In this document: positions 1 through 10,356 of the stretch, in pieces
Layout: each line of letters opens with the position of its first letter
How positions within the stretch are numbered: position 1 is the stretch's first letter
DNA from: Pseudomonas sp. 2FG
GTDB taxonomy: Bacteria > Pseudomonadota > Gammaproteobacteria > Pseudomonadales > Pseudomonadaceae
NCBI RefSeq assembly: GCF_005502935.1
Contig: NZ_SCMP01000006.1
Span: 62,001-126,000, forward strand
Direction: 5' to 3'
Length of the DNA stretch: 64,000 nt
Translations under genes and position numbers: made by a program
The notes under the pieces: model-generated
Told to the model about the DNA's origin: nothing
What the model saw: the letters and a program-made list of their open reading frames with translations, nothing else
The model's database searches: none

Positions 1-1772
1 TCCGGCAAGGTCAAACGCCGATTGGCACGTACCGCGCCGTGACAGGCCATAGTGCCGAGCAGCTCATTGAGATGCGCCTGAATGCGGTCACTGGTGCCAT
101 ATTCCAGCAGATCGGCCAGCACATCGTGGACCAGGCGATTGGCCTCCGCCTGCTTGAGCAATGCGGGGATCTGCCGAATCGCCAAGGTTTCCGGGCCAAG
201 ACGTTGCAACTCGAAGCCCAAACGCTGGAACCAGGCGCCGTGCTCTTCGGCGCAATCCGCCTCGCGCTGGCTGACCGCAATCGATTCGGGCACCAGCAAG
301 GGCTGACCACTCAAACCTTCGCTGGCCATGGCGACCTTCAAGCGTTCGTAAGTGATGCGCTCATGGGCCGCGTGCATATCGACCAGCACCAGACCCTGGG
401 TGTTTTCGGCGAGGATATACACGCCTTTCAGTTGGGCCAGGGCATAACCGAGCGGCGGCACATCGCCCTGGCTGTCCGGCAACACCGCCGCAGGTGTACC
501 CGGCAGCGGCGAGAAAAACTCCCGGTAAGCGCCCTGCGCCTCAGCCGCCGGCAGGCTCTGACCAGGCCGCGGGGCCGAATAGCCGCCAATTGGCGCGCGC
601 CAGCTCGACTCGGACACCGGTCGCTCCAGCACATTGGCCGCCAGGCTCATCTCGTTCTGCGGGCCGAACTCCCCCGCCGCCTGACCGGTCGGCCGCAACA
701 TGCCCGCCACGGCTGCCGGCGCCGCCAACTGATCTTCCGGGCGCACCTCGCCGAGGGCGCGATGCAAGGTGCCGTAGAGGAAGTCATGCACCATGCGCCC
801 GTCGCGGAAGCGCACTTCATGCTTGGTCGGGTGCACGTTGACGTCGACGACCGCCGGATCGATCTCGAGAAACAGCACAAAGGTCGGATGGCGACCATTG
901 AACAGCACATCGCGATAAGCCTGGCGCACCGCGTGGGCGACCAGCTTGTCGCGCACCATGCGGCCATTCACATAGAAATACTGTAGATCCGCCTGGCTGC
1001 GCGAAAAGGTCGGTAAGCCGACCCAGCCCCACAGGCGCAAGCCGTTACGCTCGATCTCGATCGGCAGCGCCTGCTCCAGAAAAGCCGGCCCACAGACGGC
1101 CGCCACCCGCCGCGCACGACCAGCCTCATCCGGCGCCTCGTGCAGCGCCAGCACGTTTTTACCGTTATGCCGCAGATGAAAGGCCACATCGAAGCGCGCC
1201 AGGGCCAGGCGCTTGATGACTTCCTGCAGGTGGTCGAATTCGGTTTTCTCGGCGCGCAGGAACTTGCGCCGCGCCGGGGTGTTGAAGAACAGATCGCGCA
1301 CTTCCACCGAGGTGCCGACCGGGTGCGCCGCCGGCTGCACCCGTGGCGCCATGTCACGCCCTTCGGTTTCCACCTGCCAGGCCTGGTCCGCCCCGGCGGT
1401 ACGCGAGGTCAGGGTCAGGCGCGCCACCGAGCTGATCGAGGCCAACGCCTCGCCCCGAAAGCCCATGCTCATCACCCGCTCGAGGTCTTCCAGCTCACGA
1501 ATCTTGCTGGTGGCATGGCGCGCCAACGCCAGCGGCAGATCGTCGGCGGCAATGCCGCCACCGTCATCGCGCACCCGCAGCAACTTGCTGCCGCCCAGTT
1601 CGACATCCACCTCGATGCGCTTGGCGCCGGAATCCAGACTGTTCTCCAGCAACTCCTTGATCACCGAGGCGGGCCGTTCGACCACTTCACCGGCGGCAAT
1701 CTGGTTCGCCAGCCGCGGGCTCAGCAGCTGGATACGCGCCTGCTCTTTCATCGAGGGCTCATGGCTGCTCAT
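1..1772 (-). CDS. mutL: DNA mismatch repair protein MutL (3' end cut off by window edge)
   Basis: MutL is the GHKL ATPase that couples MutS mismatch recognition to downstream repair. About 590 codons are present; the family is usually about 630 residues in Pseudomonas, so roughly the last 40 are outside the window. The ATPase motifs are visible: ENSLDSGA near residue 43, DDGGG near 69 and GFRGEAL near 104. In the C-terminal dimerisation domain [12 protein letters not shown] matches the endonuclease motif DQHA(X)2E(X)4E with Met for Gln, so this is probably a nicking-type MutL. The ATG at 1772 overlaps the amiB stop as ATGA; an alternative ATG lies in frame at 1751. It is the last visible gene of the nnrE-tsaE-amiB-mutL operon. 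Confidence 0.97.
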   Translation of the reverse strand, partial: MSSHEPSMKEQARIQLLSPRLANQIAAGEVVERPASVIKELLENSLDSGAKRIEVDVELGGSKLLRVRDDGGGIAADDLPLALARHATSKIRELEDLERVMSMGFRGEALASISSVARLTLTSRTAGADQAWQVETEGRDMAPRVQPAAHPVGTSVEVRDLFFNTPARRKFLRAEKTEFDHLQEVIKRLALARFDVAFHLRHNGKNVLALHEAPDEAGRARRVAAVCGPAFLEQALPIEIERNGLRLWGWVGLPTFSRSQADLQYFYVNGRMVRDKLVAHAVRQAYRDVLFNGRHPTFVLFLEIDPAVVDVNVHPTKHEVRFRDGRMVHDFLYGTLHRALGEVRPEDQLAAPAAVAGMLRPTGQAAGEFGPQNEMSLAANVLERPVSESSWRAPIGGYSAPRPGQSLPAAEAQGAYREFFSPLPGTPAAVLPDSQGDVPPLGYALAQLKGVYILAENTQGLVLVDMHAAHERITYERLKVAMASEGLSGQPLLVPESIAVSQREADCAEEHGAWFQRLGFELQRLGPETLAIRQIPALLKQAEANRLVHDVLADLLEYGTSDRIQAHLNELLGTMACHGAVRANRRLTLP

Positions 1773-3208
1773 GGCTGCGCCGCCAATGCAGTCGCCGGGA
1801 TCTGCAGATTCTGGCCGACCTTGATGCTGTCGGACTTCAGGCCATTGGCACTGCGCAACGCCGGCAGGCCGACCTGGTAGCGTTGCGCAATCAGCGCCAG
1901 GCTCTCGCCCGAGCTGACCACATGCTCGCGCGGCCCCGGGGCAATCTTGCCCTCATCACGCAACCAGGCGATGTAGGTCCCAGGTGGCGGATTTTGCTGG
2001 AAGAACTGGCGGATGCCGCTGTGAATCGAACGCGCCAAGGACTGCTGATGGCCGCCCGCCGCCAGCTTCAGAGCCTCGTTAGGGTTGGAGATAAAGCCGG
2101 TTTCCACCAGGATCGACGGAATGTCCGGCGACTTCAGCACCATAAACCCGGCCTGTTCCACCCGACGCTTGTGCAACGGGGTAACCCGGCCCAAGTTGCT
2201 CAGCACCTTTTGCCCAACGTTCAAGCTGGAGGACAACGAGGCGGTCATCGACAGATCGAGCAGCACGCCAGCCAGCATGCGGTCTTTGTCATCCAGGCTG
2301 ACGTTGCCGGCGCCACCGATCAGGTCGGAGCGGTTTTCACTGTCGGCCAACCAGCGCGCGGTTTCTGACGTCGCCCCACGATCGGACAAGGCGAACACCG
2401 AGGCGCCGAACGCCGAGGCACGCGGCGCGGCGTCGGCATGGATGGAGACGAACAGATCGGCACCTTTCTTGCGCGCAATCTCGGTGCGCTTGCGCAGCGG
2501 GATGAAGTAGTCGCCGGTGCGCACCAGTTCGGCACGAAAGCCTTTGTCGGCATTGATCTGCCGCTGCAGTTCCTTGGCGATGGCCAGCACCACGTCCTTC
2601 TCACGCGCGCCTTTCGGGCCAAGCGCGCCGGGGTCTTCGCCGCCGTGCCCGGCGTCGATGGCGATGACGATCTCGCGCTTGCCGCTCGGCAATGGCGTCA
2701 GCTTGGGTGCCGCCTGGGTCGGCGAGACAGGAACCGCCGGCGCGCTGGCGGTCGTCGTCGAAGGCAGATTGGGCGCACTGTCGGCGCCCTGGTCGAACAG
2801 GTCGATCACCAGGCGGTCGCCGTATTGCTGATTGGGCGCCAGGCTGAAGCTTTTCGGTGTCACCGGTGCCGAGAGGTCGATGACGATGCGCAGGTCGGTC
2901 GGCGTGCGTTGCGCGGAGCGCACGCTGGTGATCGGGGTATTGGCGATAGATAGCTGTTCGAGCTTGGTTGCCAGCTGCGCGCCGTTGACATCGATGACAA
3001 TGCGGTTCGGCGCGGTCAGGGTGAAGACGCTGTGCTGCACCGGGCCGGACAGGTCAAACACCAGCCGAGTGTTATCCGGTGCCCGCCACAGCCGCACACT
3101 ACGGATATCCGCGGCGGCAAAAACGTCGACGGCCAACGCCATAAGCAGCACACCCACCCCGGTAAACAGCGCGCGCATGCGCATACCCAACCCCACTCTC
3201 TTATTCAT
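1769..3208 (-). CDS. amiB: Periplasmic N-acetylmuramoyl-L-alanine amidase, AmiB type
   Basis: This enzyme cleaves the amide bond between MurNAc and L-Ala in septal peptidoglycan, allowing daughter cells to separate. The 479-residue protein starts with a signal peptide (about residues 1-32, ending VFAAA). An AMIN domain (about 35-140) targets it to the septum, and a low-complexity Ser/Thr/Pro linker follows. The zinc amidase_3 domain (about 178-403) has His188 and Glu203 in IDAGHGG...AREKD, His257 in SIHADA and Glu369 in LVETGF. A C-terminal LysM domain (about 429-471) should bind glycan strands. The ATG at 3208 lies inside the end of tsaE, in the usual tsaE-amiB-mutL order. Confidence 0.96.
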   Translation of the reverse strand: MNKRVGLGMRMRALFTGVGVLLMALAVDVFAAADIRSVRLWRAPDNTRLVFDLSGPVQHSVFTLTAPNRIVIDVNGAQLATKLEQLSIANTPITSVRSAQRTPTDLRIVIDLSAPVTPKSFSLAPNQQYGDRLVIDLFDQGADSAPNLPSTTTASAPAVPVSPTQAAPKLTPLPSGKREIVIAIDAGHGGEDPGALGPKGAREKDVVLAIAKELQRQINADKGFRAELVRTGDYFIPLRKRTEIARKKGADLFVSIHADAAPRASAFGASVFALSDRGATSETARWLADSENRSDLIGGAGNVSLDDKDRMLAGVLLDLSMTASLSSSLNVGQKVLSNLGRVTPLHKRRVEQAGFMVLKSPDIPSILVETGFISNPNEALKLAAGGHQQSLARSIHSGIRQFFQQNPPPGTYIAWLRDEGKIAPGPREHVVSSGESLALIAQRYQVGLPALRSANGLKSDSIKVGQNLQIPATALAAQP

Positions 3209-3671
3209 GTCCTATGGCCAAGGCGGCACACCAGGCCTCGCCGCGCACGCTCTGCGGCGTCAAGCGCAGCAAACGGCCGTCTTCTTGCGGGGTAATGGTA
3301 ATGGTCAGGTCGGCCTTTGGCAAAACGCCAGCCCCACGCTGCGGCCACTCGATCAGACAAAGAGCATCGCCCTCGAAGTAATCACGGATGCCGAGAAACT
3401 CCAACTCCTCTGGATCGGCCAGCCGGTACAGATCGAAGTGAAAGGCCCGTAGATCGCCGAGCTCGTAAGGCTCGACCAGGGTGAAGGTCGGACTCTTGAC
3501 CGCGCCGACATGCCCCAGACCACGAATAATCCCGCGTGACAGGGTGGTTTTACCGGCCCCCAGATCGCCGTGCAGATAAATAATCCCGCGACCACCGGTC
3601 GCCTGGGCGATTCGCGCGCCCAGCACCAGCATCCTGGCTTCGTCCGCTGCATACAGGGTTAGTTCAGACAA
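3201..3671 (-). CDS. tsaE: tRNA threonylcarbamoyladenosine biosynthesis ATPase TsaE
   Basis: TsaE is the small ATPase of the TsaBDE complex that makes the universal t6A37 modification on ANN-decoding tRNAs. The 156-residue protein has the Walker A motif GDLGAGKTT at residues 35-43 and the family motif [10 protein letters not shown] at about 61-70. The start is read as TTG at 3671 because a good ribosome binding site (GAGGAA) lies 8 bases upstream, and this gives the usual family length. It overlaps the end of nnrE by 13 bases and the start of amiB by 8, so the operon is probably translationally coupled. Confidence 0.95.
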   Translation of the reverse strand: MSELTLYAADEARMLVLGARIAQATGGRGIIYLHGDLGAGKTTLSRGIIRGLGHVGAVKSPTFTLVEPYELGDLRAFHFDLYRLADPEELEFLGIRDYFEGDALCLIEWPQRGAGVLPKADLTITITPQEDGRLLRLTPQSVRGEAWCAALAIGHE

Positions 3672-5158
3672 GGCGACTGTTCCTCTAGTAACTGACGAAT
3701 GACCGCGATCAGGTCGCTGGCGGCCAGCCCGCGGCCCTGCGCCCCGAGACGCTCACCGGCCGTGGCGTGCAGCCAGACCGCCAGGCTCGCAGCCTCGAAC
3801 GCCGGCAAACCCTGGGCCATCAAGGCGCCAATCAACCCGGCCAAGACATCCCCCAGGCCGGCGCCGGCCATGGCCGGATGGCCGCGATCGCACAGCCCCA
3901 GCCGCCCGTCCGGCGCGGCGATCAGGCTGCCGGCGCCTTTGAGCACCGTGACTGCCGCGTATTTTTGCGCCAGCGCCCGCGCCGCGGCGGGGCGATCGGC
4001 CTGCACCTCGGCAGTCGAAATGCCCAACAAGCGCGCCGCCTCGCCCGGATGCGGAGTGATGACACTGTCCGCGGGCATCGGCAGCGCTCCCGCCGCCAAC
4101 AGGTTAAGCCCATCCGCATCCCAGACCTGTGGCCGCGCACAATTCGCCGCCACCGATAACAGACTGCGCCCCCAGGCGCCCTGGCCCAAACCGGGGCCCA
4201 CCACCAGCACCTGCGCGCGCGCGGCCAGGCCCAGCAATTGATTGGCCGAAGCCACCCCCAGGCTCATCAGCTCCGGCCGCCGCGCCAGCGCGGCGGGCAC
4301 ATGCTCCGCCCGCGTCGCCAGGGACACCAGCCCCGCACCACTGCGCAACGCGCTTTCTGCCGCCAGCAGGGCCGCGCCCCCCAGCCCGTGATCGCCACCG
4401 ACCACCAGCAGATGGCCAAACTGGCCCTTGTGCGCAGCACGCCGACGCACCGGTAGCCGCGGCAGATTGCCGAGGGCCAAGCGCTGCGCCTGGGCTGGCA
4501 TCTGCGCCACGAGCTGCGGGGCCGCCTGCAAATCATCGAACACCAGCTCGCCGACCAGCCCTGGCGCATCGCCGGTAAACAGGCCGATCTTCAAGCCGAC
4601 AAAGCTCACCGTCAGCGCAGCGCGCACCGCCACCCCCAACTCGCGGCCGGTGTCGGCGCAGAGCCCCGAGGGCAGATCCAGCGCCAGCACCGGCAAACCA
4701 CTGGCATTCAGCAGACGGATCGCCTGGGCATACGGTTCGCGCACCGCGCCGCGCAGACCGGTGCCGAGCAAGCCATCGACCAACACGCCGGCCAGCTCGG
4801 CGCATTCGCTCCACGGCTGAATCATCACCCCGGCTTGGCGCGCCGCATCGCGCGCCAAGCCGGCGTCGCCCGCCAGCTGCGCCGGGTCGCCAACCGCCAG
4901 CAGCTGTACGCGCCAGCCGGCACGCATGGCCAAGGCCGCCAGCAGATAAGCATCGCCGGCGTTATTGCCGCGCCCGGCCAATACCGTCACCACCTCGGCC
5001 GCCGGCCAGCGTCGGCGCAGCGCACGCCAGGCCGCATGGGCAGCACGCTGCATCAGCTCGAAGCCGGGCGTACCGGCGGCGATCAGGCGCGCATCGAGGT
5101 CGCGCACCTGGGCGGCGCTATATAAAGCAGTCGGAAAAGCGTCGTGAGAATGCGGCAT
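3659..5158 (-). CDS. nnrE: Bifunctional NAD(P)H-hydrate repair enzyme (epimerase and dehydratase)
   Basis: The protein repairs damaged hydrated NADH and NADPH. The N-terminal YjeF_N domain (about residues 1-215) epimerises the R and S hydrates and has the [10 protein letters not shown] motif. The C-terminal YjeF_C/carbohydrate-kinase-like domain (about 230-495) dehydrates the S form using ATP or ADP; it shows [21 protein letters not shown] and AGLGDVLAG. At 499 residues it is a normal full-length fusion. It is the first gene of the leftward operon with tsaE, amiB and mutL, and is divergent from queG across a 62-bp gap that must hold both promoters. In older annotation it is called yjeF. Confidence 0.95.
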   Translation of the reverse strand: MPHSHDAFPTALYSAAQVRDLDARLIAAGTPGFELMQRAAHAAWRALRRRWPAAEVVTVLAGRGNNAGDAYLLAALAMRAGWRVQLLAVGDPAQLAGDAGLARDAARQAGVMIQPWSECAELAGVLVDGLLGTGLRGAVREPYAQAIRLLNASGLPVLALDLPSGLCADTGRELGVAVRAALTVSFVGLKIGLFTGDAPGLVGELVFDDLQAAPQLVAQMPAQAQRLALGNLPRLPVRRRAAHKGQFGHLLVVGGDHGLGGAALLAAESALRSGAGLVSLATRAEHVPAALARRPELMSLGVASANQLLGLAARAQVLVVGPGLGQGAWGRSLLSVAANCARPQVWDADGLNLLAAGALPMPADSVITPHPGEAARLLGISTAEVQADRPAAARALAQKYAAVTVLKGAGSLIAAPDGRLGLCDRGHPAMAGAGLGDVLAGLIGALMAQGLPAFEAASLAVWLHATAGERLGAQGRGLAASDLIAVIRQLLEEQSPCLN

Positions 5159-5220
5159 GCGTCGGTCGGCTCAGATGTCTGGCAGAATTATACCCACCTC
5201 CGCCCCGGTTTCCTGTTCGA

Positions 5221-6282
5221 ATGTCCACCTCCCCGCTCGATCTCGCCGCGCTCGCCCAGTCGATCAAAGACTGGGGTCGAGAGCTGGGCTTTCAACAGGT
5301 CGGCATTGCCGGGCTGGATCTGGCCGAGCACCAGGCGCATCTCGAACGCTGGCTGGCCGCCGGCTATCAGGGCGAGATGGACTACATGGCCGCCCACGGC
5401 AGTAAACGCTCGCACCCGGAGGAACTGGTGCCCGGCACCTTGCGGGTGATCTCGCTGCGGATGGATTACCTGCCCGGCGACACGCTGATGGCGCAGCGTC
5501 TGGGTCAGCCGGAGACCGCCTACGTGTCGCGCTACGCGCTGGGCCGCGACTACCACAAGCTGATTCGCAAGCGCCTGCAACAACTGGCCGAGCGCATTCA
5601 GCAGGCGATTGGCCCGTTCGGTTATCGGGCCTTCGTCGACAGCGCCCCGGTGCTGGAAAAAGCCATCGCCGAACAGGCCGGGCTCGGCTGGATCGGCAAG
5701 AACACCCTGGTGCTTAACCGCCAAGCCGGCAGCTATTTCTTTCTCGGCGAGCTGTTTGTCGACCTGCCGCTACCGGTTGATCCGGCACACGGCAGCGAAC
5801 ATTGCGGACGCTGCAGCGCCTGCCTGGACATCTGCCCGACTGCCGCCTTTGTCGGCCCTTATGTGCTGGATGCACGGCGCTGCATCTCCTACCTGACCAT
5901 CGAGCTGAAGGGCCCGATCCCAGCGGAGCTGCGCCCACTGATCGGCAACCGGGTGTTCGGTTGCGACGACTGCCAGATCGTCTGCCCCTGGAACCGCTTC
6001 GCCCGCCCCACCAGCCAGGGCGACTTCCAGCCACGGCATAATCTGGATAACGCCGAGCTGGCCGAGCTGTTCCGCTGGAGCGAGGAGGAATTTCTCAGCC
6101 GCACCGAAGGCTCACCGCTGCGCCGCGCCGGCTATGAGCGCTGGCTGCGCAACCTGGCCGTCGGCCTGGGCAATGCGCCTTCGAGCATTCCGGTGCTGGA
6201 AGCCCTGGAGGCGCGCCGCGCACACCCCTCGGAGCTGGTGCGCGAGCATGTCGAGTGGGCCCTGAGCCGGCACGGCCGCTAA
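5221..6282 (+). CDS. queG: Epoxyqueuosine reductase QueG
   Basis: QueG performs the last step of queuosine synthesis, reducing epoxyqueuosine in tRNA anticodons with a cobalamin and two 4Fe-4S clusters. The 353-residue protein has an N-terminal cobalamin-binding region, with a likely catalytic Asp at residue 140 (FVDSAPVLEK). The bacterial-ferredoxin-type cluster Cys are at 195, 198, 201 and 205 (CGRCSACLDIC), with the second set at about 248, 251 and 255 (CDDCQIVC). It reads divergently from nnrE and converges on orn, leaving only a 6-bp gap at its 3' end. Confidence 0.96.
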   Translation: MSTSPLDLAALAQSIKDWGRELGFQQVGIAGLDLAEHQAHLERWLAAGYQGEMDYMAAHGSKRSHPEELVPGTLRVISLRMDYLPGDTLMAQRLGQPETAYVSRYALGRDYHKLIRKRLQQLAERIQQAIGPFGYRAFVDSAPVLEKAIAEQAGLGWIGKNTLVLNRQAGSYFFLGELFVDLPLPVDPAHGSEHCGRCSACLDICPTAAFVGPYVLDARRCISYLTIELKGPIPAELRPLIGNRVFGCDDCQIVCPWNRFARPTSQGDFQPRHNLDNAELAELFRWSEEEFLSRTEGSPLRRAGYERWLRNLAVGLGNAPSSIPVLEALEARRAHPSELVREHVEWALSRHGR

Positions 6283-6288
6283 TCTCGA

Positions 6289-6831
6289 TCAGAACTTGAT
6301 GAAGTGTTCGCGGTAGTGCTTGAGCTCGGCGATGGAGTCGCGAATATCGTCCAGAGCCAGGTGCGCGCCACTCTTCTTGAAGCCGTCGTGCACCTGCGGC
6401 GCCCACCGAGTGACCAGCTCCTTCAGGGTGGAGACGTCCAGGTTGCGGTAGTGGAAGTAGGCTTCCAGCGTGCCCATATGGCGATACAGGAAGCGTCGAT
6501 CCTGACAGATGCTGTTGCCGCAGATCGGCGACTTGCCCTTGGGCACCCACTGCTCGAGGAAGGCGATGGTCTGCGCCTCCGCCTCCGCCGCGCCGATCGT
6601 GCTCTCGCGCACCCGTCGGGTCAGGCCAGAGCCGCCATGCTGCCGGGTGTTCCACTCGTCCATGCCGGCGAGAATTTCATCGCTCTGATGCACGGCGATC
6701 ACCGGCCCTTCCGCCAGCACATTGAGGTTGCTGTCGGTGACTATGGTGGCCATTTCGATGATGACATCGGTGTCCGGATTCAGACCGGTCATTTCCAGAT
6801 CGATCCAGATCAAATTTTGCGGGTTTTGCAT
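6289..6831 (-). CDS. orn: Oligoribonuclease
   Basis: Orn is an essential 3'-5' exoribonuclease of the DEDDh family that degrades RNA dinucleotides, including pGpG from c-di-GMP breakdown. That is relevant to the c-di-GMP proteins encoded nearby. The start is ATG 6831, giving 180 residues, the usual size; GAGGAG lies 8 bases upstream. Extension to a further upstream start in the same frame adds 27 unconserved residues and is not supported. Asp11 and Glu13 of the first catalytic motif (WIDLEMTG) are visible, as is the C-terminal [10 protein letters not shown] motif containing further catalytic residues. Confidence 0.97.
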   Translation of the reverse strand: MQNPQNLIWIDLEMTGLNPDTDVIIEMATIVTDSNLNVLAEGPVIAVHQSDEILAGMDEWNTRQHGGSGLTRRVRESTIGAAEAEAQTIAFLEQWVPKGKSPICGNSICQDRRFLYRHMGTLEAYFHYRNLDVSTLKELVTRWAPQVHDGFKKSGAHLALDDIRDSIAELKHYREHFIKF

Positions 6832-7012
6832 AGCGGCGCTCCTCGGCTTAGCTGCGCAGTTTAGCCTAGGGCGCGACATCTCGTCCGCCGTGGCGAACCA
6901 GGCTATCGCCATGCCCGCTACGAACTTAAGCCAGCCGGCAGCGTGCTAAACTCGCCGCCGACCGACTTATCCGCCGCCTTATCTATTCGCTGTTTTATTT
7001 ATCGGAAGCCCC

Positions 7013-8044
7013 ATGGCCAAACGCCAGCTCAACCGTCGCCAAAACTGGCGCATCGAGAAGATTCAGGGTGAGCGCGCCGCGCGCGCCGCCAAGCGCGAGT
7101 CGCAGACGCTGGATGCGCTGGAAGGCGGCGACCTCGGCCCCGAGCAGATCGGCCTGGTGATCGCCCACTTCGGCGTGCAGGTCGAGGTCGAGGCCCAGGA
7201 CGGCGAGCTGGCCGGGCAAGTCTTCCGCTGCCACCTGCGCGCCAACCTGCCCACCCTGGTCACCGGTGACCGGGTGGTCTGGCGCGCCGGCAATCAAGGC
7301 ATCGGGGTGATCGTCGCGCAACTGCCGCGCAACACCGAACTGTGCCGCCCGGACAGCCGCGGCCAATTGAAGCCGGTAGCGGCCAACGTCGACCTGATCG
7401 TCATCGTCTTCGCCCCGCTGCCCGAGCCGCACGCCAATCTGATCGACCGCTACCTGGTCGCCGCCGAACATGCGGGCATTCGTCCACTGCTGCTGCTGAA
7501 CAAAGCCGACCTGATCGACGAGAAAAACGCCGTGGCGCTGAATGCGCTACTCGGCGTCTATCGCCAACTGGGCTACCCACTGCTGGAGGTTTCCGCCCAC
7601 CAGGGCGGCGGCATGGAACAGCTCCAGGCCCTGCTGGACGGGCATGTCAGTGTCTTTGTCGGCCAGTCCGGCGTCGGCAAATCCTCGCTGGTCAACAGCC
7701 TGCTGCCGGAGGTCGACACCCGCGTCGGCCCACTGTCGGAACTCACCGGCAAAGGCACGCATACCACCACCACCGCCCGCCTGTTCCACTTCCCCGGTGG
7801 CGGCGAGCTGATCGACTCACCCGGCATCCGCGAGTTCGGCCTGGTGCACGTCAGCCGGGATGATGTCGAAGCCGGCTTCATCGAGTTCCACGACCTGCTC
7901 GGCCACTGTCGTTTCCGCGACTGCAAGCATGATCGCGAGCCCGGCTGCGCGCTGCTGCAAGCCCTGCAAGAGGGCCGCATCCAGCCGCAGCGGATGGCCA
8001 GCTACCGGCATATCCTCGCCAGCCTGCCGGAAACGGAATACTGA
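7013..8044 (+). CDS. rsgA: Small ribosomal subunit biogenesis GTPase RsgA
   Basis: RsgA is a circularly permuted GTPase that checks late maturation of the 30S subunit. The 343-residue protein shows an N-terminal OB-fold, NKAD (G4) at residues 163-166 ahead of the P-loop GQSGVGKS (G1) at 217-224, and DSPG (G3) at 268-271. The order G4-G1-G3 is the family signature. The C-terminal zinc knuckle uses Cys299, Cys304, His306 and Cys312. It is transcribed away from orn; a perfect stem-loop follows two bases after the stop. In PAO1 motB and motA come next, but they are absent here. Confidence 0.97.
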   Translation: MAKRQLNRRQNWRIEKIQGERAARAAKRESQTLDALEGGDLGPEQIGLVIAHFGVQVEVEAQDGELAGQVFRCHLRANLPTLVTGDRVVWRAGNQGIGVIVAQLPRNTELCRPDSRGQLKPVAANVDLIVIVFAPLPEPHANLIDRYLVAAEHAGIRPLLLLNKADLIDEKNAVALNALLGVYRQLGYPLLEVSAHQGGGMEQLQALLDGHVSVFVGQSGVGKSSLVNSLLPEVDTRVGPLSELTGKGTHTTTTARLFHFPGGGELIDSPGIREFGLVHVSRDDVEAGFIEFHDLLGHCRFRDCKHDREPGCALLQALQEGRIQPQRMASYRHILASLPETEY

Positions 8045-8046
8045 GA

Positions 8047-8078
8047 CTAACAGGCCGCGATCAACCGCGGCCTGTTAG
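8047..8078 (+). terminator. Stem-loop after rsgA
   Basis: A perfect 13-bp inverted repeat (8047-8059 with 8066-8078, six-base loop) starts two bases after the rsgA stop. It has the position of a transcription terminator, but no T-run follows the stem on either side, so it may act as an mRNA-stabilising hairpin instead. Confidence 0.6.
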
Positions 8079-8125
8079 GCGTGCGGCCCCAGGGAGTCGT
8101 GGTGCGCCCTTGAACTTTCAGCTAA

Positions 8126-8311
8126 GCGCGAATCCGAGCCGAGCTCCAAGCGTCGCAAGAGTCGACCCGCACGCTTGCCACCCGCTACGGGCTGAACGAG
8201 AAGACCGTCGCCAAATGGCGCACCCGCGCCGAGGCCAGCGGGCAGACCTTCAGCAAAACCGTGCAATCTATTGAGCGCGCCGCGGCCTGCTTTGCCGAAC
8301 GCGGGCGCTAG
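8126..8311 (+). pseudogene. Remnant of an IS481-family-like transposase N-terminus
   Basis: One open frame between stops encodes 61 codons. The first 34 or so residues contain ELQASQESTRTLATRYGL followed by NEKTVAKWRTR, which resembles the N-terminal helix-turn-helix of IS481-family transposases as I remember them. After about position 8230 the similarity stops: the expected PMGPK-type linker and the DDE catalytic domain are missing, and there is no good start codon (TAA at 8123-8125 lies just upstream in frame). No terminal inverted repeats or target duplication were seen. It occupies the rsgA-rhdA gap where PAO1 has motAB. The rest of the gap, 8045-8356, holds only the rsgA stem-loop and the rhdA leader. 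Confidence 0.6.
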
Positions 8312-8356
8312 CCTTTCCGCTACAATTCGCCCCTTTCCCTGATTCGGAGGCCTTCC

Positions 8357-9172
8357 ATGTCCGCCTTCTCTACCTTGCCCCTGGTTATCGAACCCGCCGA
8401 CCTGGCTGCGCGCCTGGCGGCTCCTGAGCTGATCCTGGTCGACCTGACCAGCGCCGCCCGCTACGCCGCCGGGCATATCCCCGGTGCGCACTTCGTCGAC
8501 CCGAAACGCACCCAACTGGGTCAGCCGCCAGCGCCGGGCCTGCTACCGGCGCTGGCGCAACTGGAGGCCCTGTTCGGCGAACTGGGGCATAACCCGGAGG
8601 CGCTGTACGTGGTCTATGACGACGAAGGCGGTGGTTGGGCCGGACGCTTTATCTGGCTGCTGGACGTGATCGGCCATGGCCGCTACCACTACCTGAATGG
8701 CGGCCTGCAGGCCTGGCTGGCGGAGGCTCGCGAGCTGTCCCAAGTCACCCCGGCCAGCGCCGGCGGTCCGGTTGCACTGGCGTTGCATGACGAGCCGAGC
8801 GCGACCCGCGAATACCTGCAAAGTCGTCTAGGCGCAGCCGACCTGGCCATCTGGGATGCCCGCGCACCGAGCGAGTACCGCGGCGAGAAAGTCCTCGCCG
8901 CCAAAGCCGGGCACATTCCCGGCGCGATCAATTTCGAATGGACGGCCGGCATGGACCCGGCGCGCGCCCTGCGCATCCGTGAGGATATGCCGGCGATTCT
9001 CGAGAGCCTGGGCATCAGCAAAGACAAAGAAATCATCACCCACTGTCAGACTCACCACCGCTCGGGCTTCACCTATCTGATCGCCAAGGCCCTCGGCTAT
9101 CCGCGGGTAAAAGGCTATGCCGGCTCCTGGGGCGAATGGGGCAATCACCCGGACACACCGGTCGAGCTGTAA
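8357..9172 (+). CDS. rhdA: Thiosulfate sulfurtransferase (tandem rhodanese) RhdA
   Basis: This cytoplasmic sulfurtransferase passes sulfane sulfur from thiosulfate through a persulfide on its catalytic Cys. The 271-residue protein has two rhodanese domains. The inactive N-terminal domain (about 10-125) has Asp-Asp-Glu where the Cys loop would be (YDDEGGGW). The active C-terminal domain (about 150-270) has Cys230 in the loop CQTHHRSG. Length, Cys position and this unusual loop are the same as in the well-studied Azotobacter vinelandii RhdA. CGGAGG lies 8-9 bases before ATG 8357. psd follows 41 bp downstream and is probably co-transcribed. Confidence 0.95.
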   Translation: MSAFSTLPLVIEPADLAARLAAPELILVDLTSAARYAAGHIPGAHFVDPKRTQLGQPPAPGLLPALAQLEALFGELGHNPEALYVVYDDEGGGWAGRFIWLLDVIGHGRYHYLNGGLQAWLAEARELSQVTPASAGGPVALALHDEPSATREYLQSRLGAADLAIWDARAPSEYRGEKVLAAKAGHIPGAINFEWTAGMDPARALRIREDMPAILESLGISKDKEIITHCQTHHRSGFTYLIAKALGYPRVKGYAGSWGEWGNHPDTPVEL

Positions 9173-9213
9173 GCCCTCGTCTTTCCGAGGCTCTCCACTT
9201 TTTAAGGACACCC

Positions 9214-10071
9214 ATGAAACAGCGTTTGTTTATCCTCAGCCAGTACCTGCTGCCCCACCACCTGCTGTCGCGGCTGATCGGTTGCGCCGCCGAATGTCGG
9301 GCCGGCTGGCTCAAGAACCGCCTGATCACCTGGTTCGTCCAGCACTACCAGGTGAACATGAGCGAAGCCCAGGTCGAAGAGCCGACCGCCTACGAGCACT
9401 TCAACGCGTTCTTCACCCGCGCCCTGAAAGACGGCGCGCGCCCGCTGGATGACACCCCTGGGGCGATCCTCTGCCCGGCTGACGGCGCCGTCAGCCAGCT
9501 CGGGCCGATCGAACACGGGCGCTTGTTCCAGGCCAAAGGCCACGGCTTCAGCGCACTCGAACTGCTCGGCGGCGATGCCGAACGGGCCGCGCCCTTTATG
9601 GGCGGTGAGTTCGCCACTATTTACCTCTCGCCGAAGGACTACCACCGCGTGCACATGCCGCTGGCGGGCACCCTCAAGGAGATGGTTTACGTGCCGGGCC
9701 GGCTGTTCTCGGTCAACCAGAGCACCGCCGAAAATGTTCCCGAGCTGTTCGCCCGTAACGAGCGCCTGGTGTGCCTGTTCGACACCGAGCGCGGGCCGAT
9801 GGCCGTCGTCTTGGTCGGCGCGATGATAGTCGCCGCGATCGAAACGGTCTGGGCCGGCCTGATCACACCGCCCAAGCGCGAACTGAAGACCACCCGCTAC
9901 GATGCGGCGGCCCGCGCGCCAGTTGAGCTGGCGAAAGGCGCGGAACTCGGCCGCTTCAAGTTGGGCTCCACCGCTATCGTGCTGTTTGGCCCGGACCAGG
10001 TGAAATGGTCTGAAGAGTTGCTAGCCGGCAGCGCCGTCCGCATGGGCCAGCGCCTTGGCAACGGGCAGTAA
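9214..10071 (+). CDS. psd: Phosphatidylserine decarboxylase proenzyme
   Basis: Psd converts phosphatidylserine to phosphatidylethanolamine at the inner membrane. It is made as a 285-residue proenzyme that cleaves itself at LGST (residues 250-253), turning Ser252 into the pyruvoyl cofactor of the small alpha chain. The conserved [11 protein letters not shown] segment is at about 142-152. ATG 9214 is chosen because AAGGA lies just upstream and the N-terminus then fits the family; an in-frame start at 9136 would overlap rhdA and adds unconserved residues. Its downstream gap (10072-10356) has no strong terminator. Confidence 0.96.
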   Translation: MKQRLFILSQYLLPHHLLSRLIGCAAECRAGWLKNRLITWFVQHYQVNMSEAQVEEPTAYEHFNAFFTRALKDGARPLDDTPGAILCPADGAVSQLGPIEHGRLFQAKGHGFSALELLGGDAERAAPFMGGEFATIYLSPKDYHRVHMPLAGTLKEMVYVPGRLFSVNQSTAENVPELFARNERLVCLFDTERGPMAVVLVGAMIVAAIETVWAGLITPPKRELKTTRYDAAARAPVELAKGAELGRFKLGSTAIVLFGPDQVKWSEELLAGSAVRMGQRLGNGQ

Positions 10072-10356
10072 CCGCTCGACTGCGCGGGCGGCCTCGGCGG
10101 CCCGCCAACCCCACGCGCGTCGCACCGGGCAGCCGGCAAGTCGACCCAGGGCGTTAAATCCGCCGCGGGCTGGCACAGCCCGACAACCCTTGAGGTCACA
10201 GTATCGACTGGCCTCAATGTTACTGGCCGCCCCAGAGCAACGGCACACACCATCCCGATGGTGGGCTGCGAGCACCTCAAGATACTGCTAGAGTTCGGCA
10301 AAGCCCAATGCGTAGAACCACTCGTCGCGCCCTGCGGCGTTGGAGTATCCAAGCAC
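10072..10356. other. Gene-free spacer between psd and the PilZ-like gene
   Basis: This 285-bp stretch has no convincing gene. A short GC-rich dyad (GCGGGC with GCCCGC, near 10083-10106) might weakly end psd transcription. The frame of the downstream gene stays open back to 10258, but the extra codons show nothing recognisable and no good ribosome binding site. I saw no other structured element. Confidence 0.5.

Noticed and set aside
8357..9172. 3-mercaptopyruvate sulfurtransferase instead of rhodanese
   Set aside because: The Cys loop CQTHHRSG with Cys230 matches RhdA of Azotobacter; the CG(S/T)GVT loop of mercaptopyruvate enzymes is not present.
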